Of a DNA stretch of 15,818 nucleotides, positions 14,185-15,818 are shown one piece after another. This DNA comes from CALACW01 sp963627915. GTDB taxonomy: Bacteria > Bacillota > Clostridia > Oscillospirales > Acutalibacteraceae. The notes beneath the pieces are model-generated. The model was given only the letters and a program-made list of their open reading frames with translations, did no database searches and was not told the origin of the DNA. The translations under genes were made by a program, and so were the position numbers. The stretch spans positions 1 through 15,818 of the forward strand of contig CAVGCY010000040.1 of assembly GCA_963627915.1 (NCBI GenBank). The letters are read 5' to 3'. The stretch's first letter is position 1. The number at the start of each line of letters is the position of its first letter.

Positions 14185-14221
14185 CTCTTTTAAAATAAGT
14201 GATTTGAAAGGAAGAGCACCT

Positions 14222-14707
14222 GTGAGTTTTATTGAATCTTATAAGCATCTTGATAAAATATGTGCAGAAATGTTTGAAACCCAATACGGAGTATCCGCCT
14301 ATATAGAGGAAATGCTAAACAATCCTCGTGGCTCTTTTCTTGTCAGAGGATGGGAAAATGATTTAAAACAACTAAAGCATTATCGTTGGATCAGAAATCA
14401 AATCGTACACGAAATCGATTGTTTTGAAGAAACTATGTGCGAAGACGGAGACAATGAGTGGCTTGATGATTTTTATGAAAGAATAATAAATCAAACTGAC
14501 CCACTTGCCATGTATCTTCAAGCAACAAAACCACATCCCGTCGCAAAATCTACACAGAATCACGAACCGACTCAATCGCAATATACATATTCTAAACAAC
14601 CTAACCAACCAAAGCATAAATTAAAAAAAGTTGTTAAATGGATTGTATTTTTAATTATTATGGCTATCGTTATATTGTATTTAGCACTTAAATACTTTAT
14701 TAATTGA
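14222..14707 (+). CDS. HEPN-like protein with C-terminal membrane helix
   Basis: Residues 1-95 form a compact helical domain containing HYRWIRNQIVHE. R58, N59 and H63 give the R-N-x3-H form of the R-x4-6-H motif of HEPN RNases, which are widespread in toxin-antitoxin and anti-phage systems. A polar Gln/Pro/Lys-rich linker (about 102-137) follows, and then a single hydrophobic helix, WIVFLIIMAIVILYLAL (140-156), with a lysine-rich inner flank, so the domain is probably tethered at the cytoplasmic face. I choose GTG 14222 with AAGGA upstream; an in-frame TTG at 14204 would sit on that ribosome site. It lies 37 bases after the coupled pair and 16 bases before fic. HEPN assignment is from the motif only. 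Confidence 0.72.
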   Translation: MSFIESYKHLDKICAEMFETQYGVSAYIEEMLNNPRGSFLVRGWENDLKQLKHYRWIRNQIVHEIDCFEETMCEDGDNEWLDDFYERIINQTDPLAMYLQATKPHPVAKSTQNHEPTQSQYTYSKQPNQPKHKLKKVVKWIVFLIIMAIVILYLALKYFIN

Positions 14708-14723
14708 TTTTGGAGGTGCAAAT

Positions 14724-15806
14724 ATGCCGGATAAAAATTGGCAATTTGAACTTGAAGAATATATAAAGCAAGGCGAACCCGACAAAGCCGAAAAAAGCGA
14801 AGCGTGGCAAACTGCCATCGGTTTGCAGGCTGTTGACGGGCTGAATACTTCTGACTATTTGTTAGACACCGCCAAAGAGCATATCGAGGGTAAAATCACA
14901 ATTGATGAGGCTCAAAAGCGTATTCACAGTTACTATGAGCAGCGTTCTGTACGCACCGAGACAGAGAATGAAACCAAAGAGGCAGACATCGTTTCGGCAA
15001 GAATCGCAAAGTTATTAGGCGAAAAAGCGTTTCAGTTCTCCCCCGCCGAGTGGCTTTCGATTCATCGCAGATTGTTCGAGGGCGTGTTCAGTCACGCAGG
15101 ACAAGTCAGGCAGTACAACATCACAAAGAAAGAGTGGGTACTGAACGGCGATACTGTCATCTATGCGGATTGGAACAGTATTAAGGAAACTTTGGACTAC
15201 GATTTTTCCACAGAAAAGCAATTTTCTTACGAAGGCTTATCGGTTGATGCGGCTGTAAAGCATTTGGCTAAATTTGCTTCAGATATTTGGCAAATTCACC
15301 CGTTCAGCGAGGGAAACACCCGTGCAACTGCCGTATTTATGATAAAATATATGAAAACATTCGGCTTTAGCGTAAACAATGACGCATTCGAGAAAAATTC
15401 GTGGTATTTCCGCAACGCTTTGGTTCGTGCAAATTACAACAACTTGCAAAAAGGCGTCCATTCTACGACTAAGTTTTTGGAAATGTTCTTCTCAAATCTT
15501 TTGTTAGATATGCATTACGAGTTGAAAAATAGATATATGCACATCGATTATGTGGACGAACGCACTTCCCAAAGTATCAACTCCAAAGTTTCAAAGTATC
15601 AATTTGATACTTTAGACTGTACTTTAGAAGAACTTGCAGTTTTAGAATCGGTCGCAAAGAACCCGACAATAAAACAGAAAGAACTTGTAGAAGCAACCGG
15701 AAAATCTATTGCAACAATAAAGCGAATTATGAAATCCCTACAGGATAAAAACTATATCCGCCGTGAAAGCGGCAAACGCTACGGCAAATGGGAAGTTTTA
15801 GTTTGA
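14724..15806 (+). CDS. Fic-family protein with VbhA-like N-terminal region and C-terminal winged helix
   Basis: The 360-residue protein has the Fic core at about 100-262, with the active-site loop H192-PFSEGNTR-200. The flap region around residues 125-150 (GQVRQYNITKKEW, GDTVIYAD) is present. Fic enzymes usually transfer AMP from ATP to target hydroxyls. The loop deviates from HxFx(D/E)GN(G/K)RxxR: T199 replaces G/K and A203 the last Arg. Residues about 28-71 (AIGLQAVDGL through IEGKITIDEAQKRI) resemble the VbhA antitoxin fused in cis, with Asp where the inhibitory Glu usually is. Residues 300-360 form a winged helix (IKQKELVEATGKSIATIKRIMKSL). The start is ATG 14724 after GGAGGTG. It is last in the visible operon. 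Confidence 0.92.
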   Translation: MPDKNWQFELEEYIKQGEPDKAEKSEAWQTAIGLQAVDGLNTSDYLLDTAKEHIEGKITIDEAQKRIHSYYEQRSVRTETENETKEADIVSARIAKLLGEKAFQFSPAEWLSIHRRLFEGVFSHAGQVRQYNITKKEWVLNGDTVIYADWNSIKETLDYDFSTEKQFSYEGLSVDAAVKHLAKFASDIWQIHPFSEGNTRATAVFMIKYMKTFGFSVNNDAFEKNSWYFRNALVRANYNNLQKGVHSTTKFLEMFFSNLLLDMHYELKNRYMHIDYVDERTSQSINSKVSKYQFDTLDCTLEELAVLESVAKNPTIKQKELVEATGKSIATIKRIMKSLQDKNYIRRESGKRYGKWEVLV

Positions 15807-15818
15807 GATATAGGAATT

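Noticed and set aside
7826..15818. Tyrosine-integrase type direct repeat of the tRNA-Ser 3' end as attachment site
   Set aside because: I found no second copy of the tRNA 3' end to the right within the window; it may lie beyond the edge.
1..15818. CRISPR array or complete insertion sequence
   Set aside because: No regularly spaced repeats and no transposase gene with terminal inverted repeats were seen.

Overview
The window reads as an assembly segment from a low-GC Gram-positive bacterium of the Clostridia, probably a gut lineage. Supporting signs are near-consensus promoters with exact 17-base spacers, purine-rich Shine-Dalgarno sites, intrinsic terminators, and accessory families typical of clostridial mobile elements. 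The species cannot be read from the sequence.

Layout. (1) 1-~4050, visibly richer in GC: the end of an integrated element. A leftward operon holds an XRE repressor, an ImmA/IrrE-type metallopeptidase, a second HELAH metallopeptidase-like protein and two uncharacterised genes, the last running off the left edge. Divergent from it are a consensus promoter and two headless fragments of large serine recombinases, so this copy looks unable to excise itself. (2) ~4110-6730: AT-richer chromosome-like genes on the minus strand: a PAP2-family membrane phosphatase, an uncharacterised 41-residue protein with its own promoter and terminator, a DegV-like protein and TrmL. (3) 6728-7913: tRNA-Arg(ACG) and tRNA-Ser(CGA). 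Between them lie a 5'-truncated metallo-beta-lactamase-fold gene, a 3'-truncated nitroreductase gene and the 5' half of another tRNA-Ser, so this is a site of repeated insertion and deletion. (4) 7914-9021: a structured gene-poor stretch and a frameshifted DnaG-like primase remnant. (5) 9041-12558: a leftward operon of a small helix-turn-helix protein and a 1102-residue SF1 helicase with a nuclease-like insert, two topoisomerase-type zinc ribbons and an RQC-like C-terminus; the broken primase is its third gene. (6) 12829-15806: a divergent rightward operon of four genes: an XRE-DUF3990 fusion (ADP-ribosyltransferase-like), an unrecognised 137-residue protein, a HEPN-like protein with a C-terminal membrane helix, and a Fic protein with a VbhA-like N-terminal region.

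Block 6, with block 5 divergent to it, is the best candidate for an undescribed system. It combines predicted nucleotide-transfer chemistry (ADP-ribosylation, AMPylation) with a predicted membrane-anchored RNase, next to a multi-domain helicase-nuclease, beside a tRNA-Ser that looks like an insertion hotspot. The functional reading is inference from motifs and gene order.
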